NCBI GenBank assembly: GCA_020027875.1
Contig: JAHRHA010000010.1
Location: 1 to 64,000, forward strand
DNA from: Micromonosporaceae bacterium
GTDB lineage: Bacteria; Actinomycetota; Actinomycetes; Mycobacteriales; Micromonosporaceae
Reading direction: 5' to 3'
Length of the DNA: 64,000 bases
The notes beneath the pieces were generated by a model. The model worked only from the letters and a program-made list of their open reading frames with translations, was not told the origin of the DNA and ran no database searches. The position numbers and the translations under genes were made by a program. Shown one piece after another: positions 44,989-53,342 of the stretch (its first letter is position 1; the number at the start of each line of letters is the position of its first letter).

Positions 44989-46083
44989 ATGAAACGTCTG
45001 GTCGTTCCGGTCGCCCTGTTGGTCGTGGTCGGTGGATGTACCGGGCCTTGGCCGTCGACCCCGCCCTCTGCTGATCCGGCGCCGGTGTCGGCGCAGCCGC
45101 TGCGACCGCGGGCCGGGCACAGCGCGACGCTGTTGGCCGACGGCCGGGTGCTGCTCGCCGGTGGGTGCGCTGTCGATGGTTGTACGACGTCCGAAGTAGA
45201 GCCCAGCAGCGAGTTCTATGTGCCGGGCCGCGGATTCGCACCAGGGCCGCCGATGCTGCACCCGCGCAGTAGCCACACCGCCACCCTGCTGCCCGACGGC
45301 CGCGTCCTCATCGTGGGCGGGTGGGCTAAGGAGGGGACCACGTCGCTCGCCGAGGCGGAGATGTTCGACCCGACCACCGGCACGTTCCAGCCCGCTGGGA
45401 CCCTCCAGGGTGGCGCCACCCTGCTGCCCGACGGGCGGGTGCTGATCGCCGGCGGCGGAAACGGGCCGGGAAACCTCACCGCCGGCGTGGAGATCTTCGA
45501 TCCGGCCACCGGCTCGCTTACTCCGGGTCCAGCAATGCCGCAGCCGCGCCAGGCGGCCTCGATCGTACTGCCCGATGGCGACATCCTGATCACCGGTGGC
45601 CAGGACGGACCCCAGCACGGGCTTTCGTCCACGGTCATCTACGACCCCGGCAGTGGTGATTGGCGGGCGGGCCCGAAGATGGGCTCGCCGCGATTCAAGC
45701 ACGCCATCACCATGCTGGATGATAACCGGATCCTGGTGCTGGGCGGCACCACCGACGACACCGAGCTGCTAGCCAGCACCGAGGTCCTCGACCTCGCCGC
45801 CAACGAGTTCGCCCCCGGCCCGGTGATGACCGCACCCCGGTACAAGTTCGCCGACGCCGTCGTCCGCACGACGACCGGCCGCCTGGTCGTCGCCGGCGGA
45901 ACCCAGGTCGACGTGCTGGCACCCGACGGCCAGAGTTTCGGCGCGATCACCATCGGCACCGGGGCGCGGCGGTGGGTGCCGACAGCCACGGCGCTGCGGG
46001 ACGGCACGGTCCTGGTCGTCGGGGGGTACGACGATCGGATCCGCGTGCATTCCGACGCCCACATCGTCGAAGCCGGTCCGTAA
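44989..46083 (+). CDS. Lipoprotein with Kelch-type repeats
   Basis: A 364-residue lipoprotein with lipobox VVGGC (C17) and six or so Kelch motifs of about 50 residues with the pattern R..HSATLL.DGRVL..GG, for example RAGHSATLLADGRVLLAGG and SSHTATLLPDGRVLIVGG. These should fold into a beta-propeller on the outside of the membrane. Bacterial members include ligand-binding and galactose-oxidase-like proteins; no catalytic Cys-Tyr site is visible. It starts right after the IS3 relic. Expression signals are not obvious. Confidence 0.85.
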   Translation: MKRLVVPVALLVVVGGCTGPWPSTPPSADPAPVSAQPLRPRAGHSATLLADGRVLLAGGCAVDGCTTSEVEPSSEFYVPGRGFAPGPPMLHPRSSHTATLLPDGRVLIVGGWAKEGTTSLAEAEMFDPTTGTFQPAGTLQGGATLLPDGRVLIAGGGNGPGNLTAGVEIFDPATGSLTPGPAMPQPRQAASIVLPDGDILITGGQDGPQHGLSSTVIYDPGSGDWRAGPKMGSPRFKHAITMLDDNRILVLGGTTDDTELLASTEVLDLAANEFAPGPVMTAPRYKFADAVVRTTTGRLVVAGGTQVDVLAPDGQSFGAITIGTGARRWVPTATALRDGTVLVVGGYDDRIRVHSDAHIVEAGP

Positions 46084-46300
46084 GTCTCCGATTCTCGGTT
46101 CGGAACCGCGCAATACTGTTGCGCACGACACCTCGTAGCTCGCGGTCCCCGTTGCCAGCAGCGCGGCCCCGACGTGATGTCGGAAGATGCTGCCGCGGTG
46201 ATTGCCGCCACCCGGCCAAGCACCCGCGGCGGTTGCCCACAGGCGGCACACACGGCGCTGGGCGGGGCGGGCGCAGGCCGCGCCCGCCCCGTACCGACTG

Positions 46301-47095
46301 CTACGCCTTAGTCAGGGTGCCGCAGTCGCTCTGAAGCTCCAGACCCTTGTCGGAGGACTTGACGGTGATGGTGAACTTCGCGCCGGACTTCACGTTGTCG
46401 TTCGCAAGAATGTCGTCGAACTCGCCCGAGAAGCCGGAGAGCCTGGCCCAGTAGCACGAGCCGGTCGCCGTGCCGCGCCAGGTGCCGGGGTGGATGTCCT
46501 TGCCCACCATGAGCGTGCCGAACTCCTCGCTGGTCTTGTTGCTCTTCGGCACGGTTCGCAGGAACGCGATCGGCATGAGCGCGGCGCAGTCGGTCTCGAA
46601 AGCGCGGTCGCGTGTTCCAATTGTCACGGTGACGTATTCGTCGTCGCTCGCGTTGCCGTTCGCAATGATCGAGTCGAAGCTACCGTCGGTTTCCTTGAGC
46701 CGGGCCCAGTATCCGCAGCCGACGCCGCGGTACGTGCCGGCCTTGATGTCGGTGCCGACGAGGAGCGTGCCCTGCTCCGTGACCGTGCCCGGAGGGAGGG
46801 TCGGCTCGGCCGGCTGGGTCGGCTCGGCCGTGGCGGCCGGTGCGTTTGTCGCGGCTCCGGGCGCCGGTGCCACGTTCGTGCCTGCCTGCGTAGGGAGACT
46901 GAGTGGGTTGGACTTGTCACCGGCTCCGCTGGCGAGGACCGAAGCGATTCCGCCGATGCAGCAGAGCGCGGCGAGGACCCCCACGACAGACAGGACGACA
47001 ACGAGGGTCTTCCTGCTCTTCTTGGAAGGCTGGGGTGTAGCCGTCTGCGGCGTCACGGTCGGGTCGCCGGGGACGATTTGGACTGGCTGAGACAT
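46301..47095 (-). CDS. Membrane-anchored protein with two repeated extracellular modules
   Basis: A 264-residue protein. A cytoplasmic N-terminus (about 1-27) ends in KKSRK, then a membrane helix (TLVVVLSVVGVLAALCCIGG), then a Pro/Ala/Thr-rich stalk. Two similar modules of about 65 residues follow: GTLLVGTDIKAGTYRGVGCG with YWARL and DCAAL, and GTLMVGKDIHPGTWRGTATG with CYWARL and DCGTL. Each has two cysteines, probably one disulfide. Similar modules are frequent in actinomycete surface proteins without a known role. Confidence 0.75.
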   Translation of the reverse strand: MSQPVQIVPGDPTVTPQTATPQPSKKSRKTLVVVLSVVGVLAALCCIGGIASVLASGAGDKSNPLSLPTQAGTNVAPAPGAATNAPAATAEPTQPAEPTLPPGTVTEQGTLLVGTDIKAGTYRGVGCGYWARLKETDGSFDSIIANGNASDDEYVTVTIGTRDRAFETDCAALMPIAFLRTVPKSNKTSEEFGTLMVGKDIHPGTWRGTATGSCYWARLSGFSGEFDDILANDNVKSGAKFTITVKSSDKGLELQSDCGTLTKA

Positions 47096-47296
47096 TGGTG
47101 CTCCTCGGGTGTGGTCGGTGGGCCGCCGTTGCGGAGCGACGGCAGCGGTCTTCACCCGCTTGCTGGATATTGCTGGGAAAGACTGGAAGAAGCGTATAGT
47201 CGGGGTACGACAAAGCCCGACCCACGTGCTCCCGATGGTGCGAGGGGGGCCTGCTGCGGAGGGGATCAGCGCCGGCCATATGCACGAGGGAGCTTG

Positions 47297-47320
47297 ATAT
47301 CCGATTGCAGCGATGGATAT
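47297..47320. promoter_or_regulatory. Possible operator of the vapBC pair at 47.4 kb
   Basis: ATATCC (47297-47302) and GGATAT (47315-47320) form inverted repeats with a 12-base spacer, 34 bases before the antitoxin start. Autoregulation is likely, but the arms are short. Confidence 0.4.
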
Positions 47321-47354
47321 GGTAGGAGAACCTGGTGTATGGAGGAGGATGCCG

Positions 47355-47564
47355 ATGTCCAAGACGCTTATTGACCTGGACGACGCCGCGCTCGCCGAGG
47401 CGATGGCGGAGTTGGGTACGAAAACGAAGGTCGACACGGTCAACCGGGCGCTCCGGGACGTAGCCGAGCGTCGAGCCGAACGGCGTCGGCGCGCGCTGGA
47501 GACCTTCGATGAGATTTCTCGGAACCTCGAAGAATTCGATCGAGGCGAGGCATGGCGTCGGTAG
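47355..47564 (+). CDS. VapB-type antitoxin
   Basis: A 69-residue antitoxin: KTLIDLDDAALAEAMAELGT, then KTKVDTVNRALRDVAERRAE, a ribbon-helix-helix fold of the VapB (DUF2191) type, with an acidic tail (DEISRNLEEFDRGEAW) that binds the toxin. GGAGGAGG lies six bases before this ATG, which favours it over the ATG at 47349. It overlaps the PIN toxin gene by 13 bases. Confidence 0.85.
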   Translation: MSKTLIDLDDAALAEAMAELGTKTKVDTVNRALRDVAERRAERRRRALETFDEISRNLEEFDRGEAWRR

Positions 47565-47998
47565 GCGTGACCGCGCTGCACCTGGTCGACACGTCCGCGT
47601 GGGCACAGCGCCTCCATCACGAGCAGGCGCGCGGCCGCATCGATGCGCTGTTCTCAGCCGACCGCGCCGCGACCTGCCTACCGGTCGCGCTCGAGGTCCT
47701 CTATCGGGCGCGGAACTCGTCCGAGCTGGACCGGCAATGGGAGGCGTTACGGCAGCTTCACTGGCTCGAAGTGACTCCCGATGCCAAGATCGCGGCAATT
47801 GACGTCATGCGTAAGCTGGCTAAGGTCGGGCAGCACCGTACGCCCATCCCAGACGTCATGATCGCGGCGGTGGCGCAGGCCCATTCAGCTACTGTCTTGC
47901 ATTACGACAGCGACTTTGAGCGCATCTGCGCAGCAACAGGTCACCCGCACGAGTGGATCGTCTCGCGCGGCACCGGCCACGGTGGAGCCAACCCCTGA
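47552..47998 (+). CDS. VapC-type PIN toxin
   Basis: A 148-residue PIN ribonuclease: catalytic acidic residues in HLVDTSAWAQRL (Asp), VALEVLYRA (Glu), IPDVMIAAVAQ (Asp) and HYDSDFERI (Asp). The C-terminus HPHEWIVSRG is family-typical. It is co-translated with the antitoxin. The stop is followed without a gap by a fragment duplicated from the response regulator gene further right. Confidence 0.88.
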   Translation: MASVGVTALHLVDTSAWAQRLHHEQARGRIDALFSADRAATCLPVALEVLYRARNSSELDRQWEALRQLHWLEVTPDAKIAAIDVMRKLAKVGQHRTPIPDVMIAAVAQAHSATVLHYDSDFERICAATGHPHEWIVSRGTGHGGANP

Positions 47999-48085
47999 GC
48001 TGGCCGGTCCTTGAGCAGGTAGCCACACGCGCCGGCGCGCAGCGCCCAGACCACGTACTCCTCGTCGTCGAAGGTGGTCAGCATG
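47999..48085 (-). pseudogene. Duplicated fragment of the response regulator gene
   Basis: This 87-base stretch matches 49097-49183 in the same orientation with four mismatches. It encodes LTTFDDEEYVVWALRAGACG and YLLKDRPA on the minus strand, a receiver-domain piece. It has no flanking receiver or DNA-binding sequence. The two copies flank the second vapBC pair and the 3' half of the regulator. Confidence 0.85.
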
Positions 48086-48112
48086 GCGAAACATCGAGCA
48101 GTTGATCTCGCG

Positions 48113-48134
48113 AGCACGGGATCCGTGCTACACT
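48113..48134 (+). promoter_or_regulatory. Promoter with overlapping operator of the second vapBC pair
   Basis: Perfect 7-base arms AGCACGG / CCGTGCT around GAT (48113-48129) abut a -10-like TACACT (48129-48134). The GTG start is only six bases further on, so the transcript is probably leaderless and autorepressed. Confidence 0.55.
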
Positions 48135-48140
48135 GATCCC

Positions 48141-48371
48141 GTGGCCAATCTGACATTGAGTGTGGATGAGGACCTGCTACGCCGAGCCCGCATCCGCGCG
48201 CTCGAGCGCGGCACGACCGTTAACGCGCTCGTGCGCGACTATCTGGAGACGTTCGTCGGGCCAGACGAGGTACGGCGGGCGTTAGACAAGATCGCCGAGA
48301 TCACCGAGCGCAGCCAGGCGTCGAGCGGCCCCGGTGGGCGACGATGGCGCCGGGACGACGTGTATGAGTGA
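48141..48371 (+). CDS. Ribbon-helix-helix antitoxin (VapB-like)
   Basis: A 76-residue antitoxin. The N-terminus ANLTLSVDEDLLRRARIRAL and then ERGTTVNALVRDYLETFVG is a typical ribbon-helix-helix. The GTG start lies just after a TACACT hexamer. It overlaps the toxin gene by eight bases. The C-terminus (GGRRWRRDDVYE) is likely the toxin-binding tail. Confidence 0.85.
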   Translation: MANLTLSVDEDLLRRARIRALERGTTVNALVRDYLETFVGPDEVRRALDKIAEITERSQASSGPGGRRWRRDDVYE

Positions 48372-48777
48372 TCGGGCCTTTCTGGACACCAACATCTTTG
48401 TCTACGCCGTTGACAACGCCGACGCGTACAAACAGAAGCTCGCCCGGAGTGTCCTGCGCACAGTGAGCGATGCCGCTGTGTCGACGCAGGTCATGAACGA
48501 GTTCTTCGTTGTCACGACAAGGAAGCTGGCCGAACCACTCCATCCCGACGCGGCAGCGGCCGTCATCGACGAAATGGCCAAGCTCGTCTGTGTAACCGTT
48601 GACGCGGCCCTCATCCAGTCGGCGATCCGCGCCGGACGCCGGTGGAATCTGTCGCACTGGGACGCGCTGATGGTCGAAGCCGCACGGCGGGCAGGCTGCG
48701 ACAGACTGCTGACCGAGGATCTCAGTCACGGCGCGGTCTACGATGGACTGCGGGTGGAGAATCCCATCCTGTCATAG
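48364..48777 (+). CDS. VapC-type PIN toxin
   Basis: A 137-residue PIN ribonuclease with acidic residues in AFLDTNIFVYAVD (Asp), VMNEFFVV (Glu), SHWDALMVEAA (Asp) and LLTEDLSHG (Asp). The C-terminus DGLRVENPIL is common in this subgroup. The start is within the antitoxin gene. The stop overlaps the end of the convergent response regulator by six bases, which is consistent with insertion of the pair at that point. Confidence 0.88.
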   Translation: MSDRAFLDTNIFVYAVDNADAYKQKLARSVLRTVSDAAVSTQVMNEFFVVTTRKLAEPLHPDAAAAVIDEMAKLVCVTVDAALIQSAIRAGRRWNLSHWDALMVEAARRAGCDRLLTEDLSHGAVYDGLRVENPILS

Positions 48778-49431
48778 GTGGCCGTGGTCGCGGGCGTATA
48801 TGGCGGCCTGCGTTCGGTCGCGGAGCCCGAGGCGATCCAGGATCCGCGACACGTGGTTCTTTATGGTGCCCTCACTCAGGTACAGCCGAGCGGCGATCTC
48901 ACGGTTGGTGAGACCCGCCGCGACCAGGCGAAGTACTTCGATCTCCCGGGGTGTCAGGACGGAGTCCTGGGCTGGCGCGGAAGATGCGGGCGGTGGGCCA
49001 GCGCGGTCGAGCGCGGCGCTCAGGCGCGCGGCAGCCGCAGGGTCGAACTGGATCACGCCCGCTTTCGCGAGCCGAACCGCCGCCGCGAGCTCGGCCGCTG
49101 GCCGGTCCTTGAGGAGGTAGCCACTCGCGCCGGCGCGCAGCGCCCGGACCACGTACTCCTCGTCGTCGAAGGTCGTCAGCATGACCACCCGGCATCGCGG
49201 GGCGGACCGGGCCAGCTCCGCCGTCGCCGACACGCCGTCGAGATTCGGCATCCGGACGTCCATGAGCACCACGTCCGGATCGAGTGTCAGCGCACACTCG
49301 ATCGCCTCGCGCCCGTCGGCCGCCGTGCCCACGACAGTGATTCCGGGCTGGATGTCGAGCAGTGACGCGATGCTTTCCCGGATGAGCTGCTGATCGTCCA
49401 CGACCAGGACCCGGACGATCTCGTCCGTCAT
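48772..49431 (-). CDS. NarL/FixJ-type response regulator
   Basis: A 219-residue regulator with phospho-acceptor D58 (VVLMDVRMPNLDG), receiver end LTTFDDEEYVVRALRAGASG and a LuxR-type DNA-binding domain (LTPREIEVLRLVAAGLTNRE, then LYLSEGTIKNHVSRILDRLG). It overlaps the kinase stop by ATGA. An 87-base piece of this gene is repeated at 47999-48085. The regulated genes may be the membrane protein and oxidoreductase divergent from the kinase. Confidence 0.9.
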   Translation of the reverse strand: MTDEIVRVLVVDDQQLIRESIASLLDIQPGITVVGTAADGREAIECALTLDPDVVLMDVRMPNLDGVSATAELARSAPRCRVVMLTTFDDEEYVVRALRAGASGYLLKDRPAAELAAAVRLAKAGVIQFDPAAAARLSAALDRAGPPPASSAPAQDSVLTPREIEVLRLVAAGLTNREIAARLYLSEGTIKNHVSRILDRLGLRDRTQAAIYARDHGHL

Positions 49432-50576
49432 GGCGTTCGCCGACGTGGCACCGCCACGGCAAGGCGAGTCCCGCCGCCCGGCCGACTGTCCACAGTGATC
49501 GAACCGCCCACGAGGTGGATCCGCTCTCGCATGCCTCGAAGACCGAAGCCCTCCTGGTCCGGCGAGAATCCGCGCCCGTCATCGGTGACGACGAGGCTGG
49601 CCGTCGACGGGTCACAGTGGACGACCACCGATGCGACGCTCGCCCGCGAATGCCTCCGGACGTTGGTGAGGCCCTCCTGCGCCGCGCGGTAGAGAGCCAT
49701 GAGCGCCGCTGGGTCGTACGCGCTCTCGTCGCCGTGCCAGTCCATGGTGACCGACAGCCCACCATCCCCCGATCCACGCACGAGGTCGGCCAGCGCTTTG
49801 GAGAGCCGGAACGGGGCCGACTCGTCGCGAAGTGTGCTCACGGAACGCCGTACATCATCGAGTGCGTGCCGTGCGGAGGTTCTGGCGTGGTCCAGCGCCT
49901 GGTCGGCCGCCGCCGGATCGCGGTCCCGGAAGGTTGCGGACTTCTCCAGTAGAACCGCGATCGCCGTGAGGTGATGCCCGAGACCATCGTGGATGTCGCG
50001 CGCCACGCGGTTGCGTTCGGCCGTTGCCGAGAGCTCCGCCACCTGCGCCGCCGATGCCTGCAGCCGGGTATGCGCGGCCTGTAGCTGCGTGCGGGCCCGC
50101 CACTCGTTGGCCGCGACCGCTGCCATGGCGACGGTCAGGACCAGTCCGACGATGAACATCAGAAGGTCGGACACCTGCTCGGTCTGCCGGTGCCAGTCCG
50201 GCACGGTCAACTGGAACACGACGGCGACGAACCCCACGCAGACGAGGCCGGTGGCGACGCTGACCGCCCGCCCGAAGGCGAAGTACGCCGTGAAGGGCAG
50301 GAGCAGGAACAGAATCCGGGACATCCCGGACCCGTCGCCCGCTGCGATCGCCACGAACAGCCCGAAGCGGGTCACCAACAGCGCGACCGCAGGCCACCTG
50401 GTTGTGCCGGTCGGGAACCGGTGCCGTTCGGCGAAGTCGAGCGCCGCCGCGGCGGCGAGTCCTCCTAGGAAGAGCCACGGTCGGGTCTCGCCCAGGCCGG
50501 CGATCCCGGCATACCCGCCGGCGAGCAGCACCGCGACATAGAGGACGGGTGCGACCCAGGGCACCGGCGGGGACAC
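49428..50576 (-). CDS. Sensor histidine kinase, HisKA_3 type
   Basis: A 382-residue kinase with four to five membrane helices in residues 8-155, a coiled linker, and H196 in RVARDIHDGLGHHLTAIAVL. The ATP-binding region has AAQEGLTNVRRHSRAS, DDGRGFSPDQEGFGLRGMRE and SRPGGGTRLAV. It is the partner of the overlapping response regulator. It diverges from the membrane protein gene at 50712 with a 135-base gap. Confidence 0.9.
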   Translation of the reverse strand: MSPPVPWVAPVLYVAVLLAGGYAGIAGLGETRPWLFLGGLAAAAALDFAERHRFPTGTTRWPAVALLVTRFGLFVAIAAGDGSGMSRILFLLLPFTAYFAFGRAVSVATGLVCVGFVAVVFQLTVPDWHRQTEQVSDLLMFIVGLVLTVAMAAVAANEWRARTQLQAAHTRLQASAAQVAELSATAERNRVARDIHDGLGHHLTAIAVLLEKSATFRDRDPAAADQALDHARTSARHALDDVRRSVSTLRDESAPFRLSKALADLVRGSGDGGLSVTMDWHGDESAYDPAALMALYRAAQEGLTNVRRHSRASVASVVVHCDPSTASLVVTDDGRGFSPDQEGFGLRGMRERIHLVGGSITVDSRPGGGTRLAVAVPRRRTP

Positions 50577-50711
50577 CCCTGCAGGCTACGCCCGACACCT
50601 TCACCTGCGGAACGGTCGATCGGCACGTGCCGGACGGCACGCACACGTGGTGCCACGGCACTGGTCGCCCGGCACTTCTCCTGCCGTACCGGGGATCCGT
50701 ACGGTCCAGCC

Positions 50712-51326
50712 ATGACATTCCTCGTACGGCTCGGAGCCATCTGTGGCGTGCTGTCGGCGCTGTGCATCGCGGTGCCGGGAGCGATCGAGGTGGCGACCGG
50801 CGAAACCCTTGCCACCAGCCTGGTTCTTGGTGCCTCCCCCGCGTTGGCTCTTCCTCTGCTCATAGCTCTCCACATTGGTCAGATGCGGTCCGCCGGCCGC
50901 CTCGGCAACATCGGATTCGCTGTCAACCTCGTCGGTCTGGGTCTGTTCGGCGGTGCGGCCTTCGCCCTCAACGTCGTTCTCTTCCCACTCCTTCCGACAA
51001 TCGGAGATGACCTGGCCGTCGAGACGCGGCTCGCATTGCTGGTCAGCGCCGCCGTGTTCGTCGCCGGTGTCGTCATCTTCGGCGTGGCCATGCTCCGGGC
51101 CCGGGTGTACCCGCGTGTGCCGGTGTGGCTCTACCTGCTCGGGTTCCCGCCGTTCGCGCTCGCCGCCCGCCTGCCCGACAGCGCCCTGACCAGCGGGCTG
51201 CACGTCGTCGTGGGGGTCGCGCTCGGGTGGCTTGCGGTGTCAGTCTGGGGTGCGGCGCCACGTGGAGATGCGGGCCGTACGATGGAGGGACAGGCCGGAT
51301 CATGGGTACCCGCCGGCACGGCCTAG
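50712..51326 (+). CDS. Integral membrane protein
   Basis: A 204-residue protein with six hydrophobic helices (VRLGAICGVLSALCIAVPGA first). The last about 20 residues are hydrophilic and overlap the start of the next gene, so translation may be coupled. The pattern resembles unnamed actinomycete membrane proteins linked to regulators. It is divergent from a two-component system and is a plausible target. Confidence 0.7.
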   Translation: MTFLVRLGAICGVLSALCIAVPGAIEVATGETLATSLVLGASPALALPLLIALHIGQMRSAGRLGNIGFAVNLVGLGLFGGAAFALNVVLFPLLPTIGDDLAVETRLALLVSAAVFVAGVVIFGVAMLRARVYPRVPVWLYLLGFPPFALAARLPDSALTSGLHVVVGVALGWLAVSVWGAAPRGDAGRTMEGQAGSWVPAGTA

Positions 51327-52351
51327 GCGGTCTGCGGACGGCCCTGTCGGCGCGCACGACGAACGTGACTCTGCTGCTCTGCCTGATCCTGGTCTTCGCC
51401 ACGGGCGTCGGCGCAGTCGCGACGGGATCGGCACGCGGTCGCTGGATCGTGATCGCGCACGGCGTCGCCGCGATCGCCGTCATCCTTCTGATTCCTTGGA
51501 AGAGCATCGTGGTCAGGCGTGGCCTGCGGCGTGCTCGAGCCAGCCGGTGGGCGTCGCTGCTCCTGGCTCTGCTGGTCGTGCTGGTGCTGGTCGCCGGCAT
51601 TGTCTCGACCACGGGCCTGGTACGCGAGGTTGGCGGGTTCCTGGTCATGTGGCTGCACATCGCGTTGGCGCTCACCCTGGTACCACTGCTCCTGTGGCAC
51701 ATCGTCGCGCGATCAGTGCGGCCGCGCCGGACCGACGTGTCCCGCCGTACGGCGATGCGATGGGGCGTCCTCGCCGTACTCGCGTTGGCGGGTTATGGCG
51801 TGGCCGAGTCGACCATCCGCCTCACCGGCGCGCCGGGTGCGAGGCGGCGCTTCACCGGCTCGTATGAGCTCGGCTCATTCGAGCCGGCCCGGATGCCGGT
51901 GACGAGTTGGCTGGACGATCCGGTCCCGACCGTCGACCCGGCCCAGTGGCGGCTCGTCATCGTCGACGGCACCGGCCGGCGCGAGCTGACCCTGGCTGAC
52001 CTGGGCGGCGGCGACGCTCAACTCCGGGCAACGCTCGACTGCACCTCCGGCTGGTACGCCCACCAGGACTGGTTCGGGGTCCCGGTTTCGACACTGGTGC
52101 GCCCCGATCCCGAGGCACGCAGCCTTCTGGTGCACTCGGTCACCGGGTACTGGGTGCGATTCCCGGTCGCCGACATCGGACATCTGTTGCTGGCGACCCA
52201 GGTTGGTGGTCGGCCACTGAGCTCGGGTCACGGCTACCCGGTGCGGCTGGTCGCACCTAACCGGCGTGGGTTTTGGTGGGTCAAGTGGGTGGACCGGCTC
52301 GAACTGCAACCCACGCCAGCCTGGTGGCAGCCGCCCTTCCCAGTTACTTAG
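51302..52351 (+). CDS. Membrane-anchored molybdopterin oxidoreductase (sulfite oxidase-like)
   Basis: A 349-residue protein. The N-terminal half (25-185) has four to five membrane helices with a histidine-bearing LHIALALTLVPLLLWH helix, possibly a heme b anchor. The C-terminal half is an oxidoreductase molybdopterin domain: ELTLADLGG, then ATLDCTSGWYAHQDWFGVPV with the molybdenum-binding Cys, then GHGYPVRLVAPNRRGFWWVK. The Mo ligand is present, but the dimerisation domain of sulfite oxidase is absent. The start lies 25 bases inside the previous gene. The substrate is unknown. Confidence 0.85.
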   Translation: MGTRRHGLGGLRTALSARTTNVTLLLCLILVFATGVGAVATGSARGRWIVIAHGVAAIAVILLIPWKSIVVRRGLRRARASRWASLLLALLVVLVLVAGIVSTTGLVREVGGFLVMWLHIALALTLVPLLLWHIVARSVRPRRTDVSRRTAMRWGVLAVLALAGYGVAESTIRLTGAPGARRRFTGSYELGSFEPARMPVTSWLDDPVPTVDPAQWRLVIVDGTGRRELTLADLGGGDAQLRATLDCTSGWYAHQDWFGVPVSTLVRPDPEARSLLVHSVTGYWVRFPVADIGHLLLATQVGGRPLSSGHGYPVRLVAPNRRGFWWVKWVDRLELQPTPAWWQPPFPVT

Positions 52352-52499
52352 CCTTGATCCACGGGTGGGTCGCGTTTGGAGGCTGTCTAAGGAACTGTGA
52401 TCTTGGCCGAGCGTCGGGATGGGTTGGGTCGCCCGTCCGGATGCCGGGTTGCTCGATGTTTTGCTAGGGCTAGCTGGGTTTGGCCGCGGGCCGCCGTGT

Positions 52500-53235
52500 G
52501 TCGTGTGTGGACGGCCAGGAAGGTGGTGCGTGTGCGGCTGCGGACAGGCGCAGCCATGGATGCTGCCACGGCCAGTGTTGGGGCAGGTGGATCGTGACGC
52601 CTCTGGCGTGGCGGGCGACGCGTCCGCGAGGTTGATCAGGTGCCAGCGGATGGTGGCAGGGCGGGCGGTGGCGTAACGGGTGTCCGGCCAGGGCGGCGGC
52701 GGCGCGGGTGAGGTTGTGCGCGATCGCGATGCAGGTGAGCCAGGCGTTGTTGGCGTCGAATCGGCCGGAGGGTAGGTGGGCCAGGGGTCCGTCGATCAGC
52801 TCGGCGGAGACCTATTCGATGATGGCGTGGCCGCGATGCTGGGCCTCGGCTTGGACGAGTACGAACGGGCTGTCGGAGAACGCGGCGTGGTAACGCCAGA
52901 CCGGGAAGAGCTGACCCTGACCGTCCACTGTGGTCTTGTTGAGGTCGGCGATGCGACGCACGATTAGCCGCGCAGTGACCTCGTCCCGGGTGGCCTCGAC
53001 GCGGTGTAGGCGATCTCGGCGATCTGCGCCCGGGACACGAAACGTTGCTGCTCGTCGTCCCAGACTGGGTGCGGGTACTCGATCTCGACCCACGCGTCGG
53101 CCGGGATCGCCTCGATCGGGTGCGGACCTTCTTGGCGACCCGGATGGTGATGGAGAACCGCACGCCAGCGCGTCGGCAGGCGGCGATGACCTTGCGGAGT
53201 AGAACGCCGAATCGGCCTGCGGGTGGAGAATCCGC
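52500..53235 (-). mobile_element. IS1380-family transposase pseudogene
   Basis: Fragments in several frames line up as one transposase: KVIAACRRAGVRFSITIRVA, then VTARLIVRRIADLNKTTVDG, then LFPVWRYHAAFSDSPFVLVQ with AEAQHRGHAIIE, an in-frame stop at about 52813, then ELIDGPLAHLPSGRFDANNA and WPWQHPWL. At least two frameshifts and one stop codon disrupt it. I could not identify the inverted terminal repeats. It separates the oxidoreductase from the amine catabolism cluster. Confidence 0.8.
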
Positions 53236-53342
53236 TCCGTACGGAAGAGTAGACCCGAGCCCAGCCGTATTCATGAAGGGCCGGCTCTGCGCGCAGCGGG
53301 CGGCTCGCGATGCCGCCTTCCGGGTTGGGCGGGCCGTGGGCG

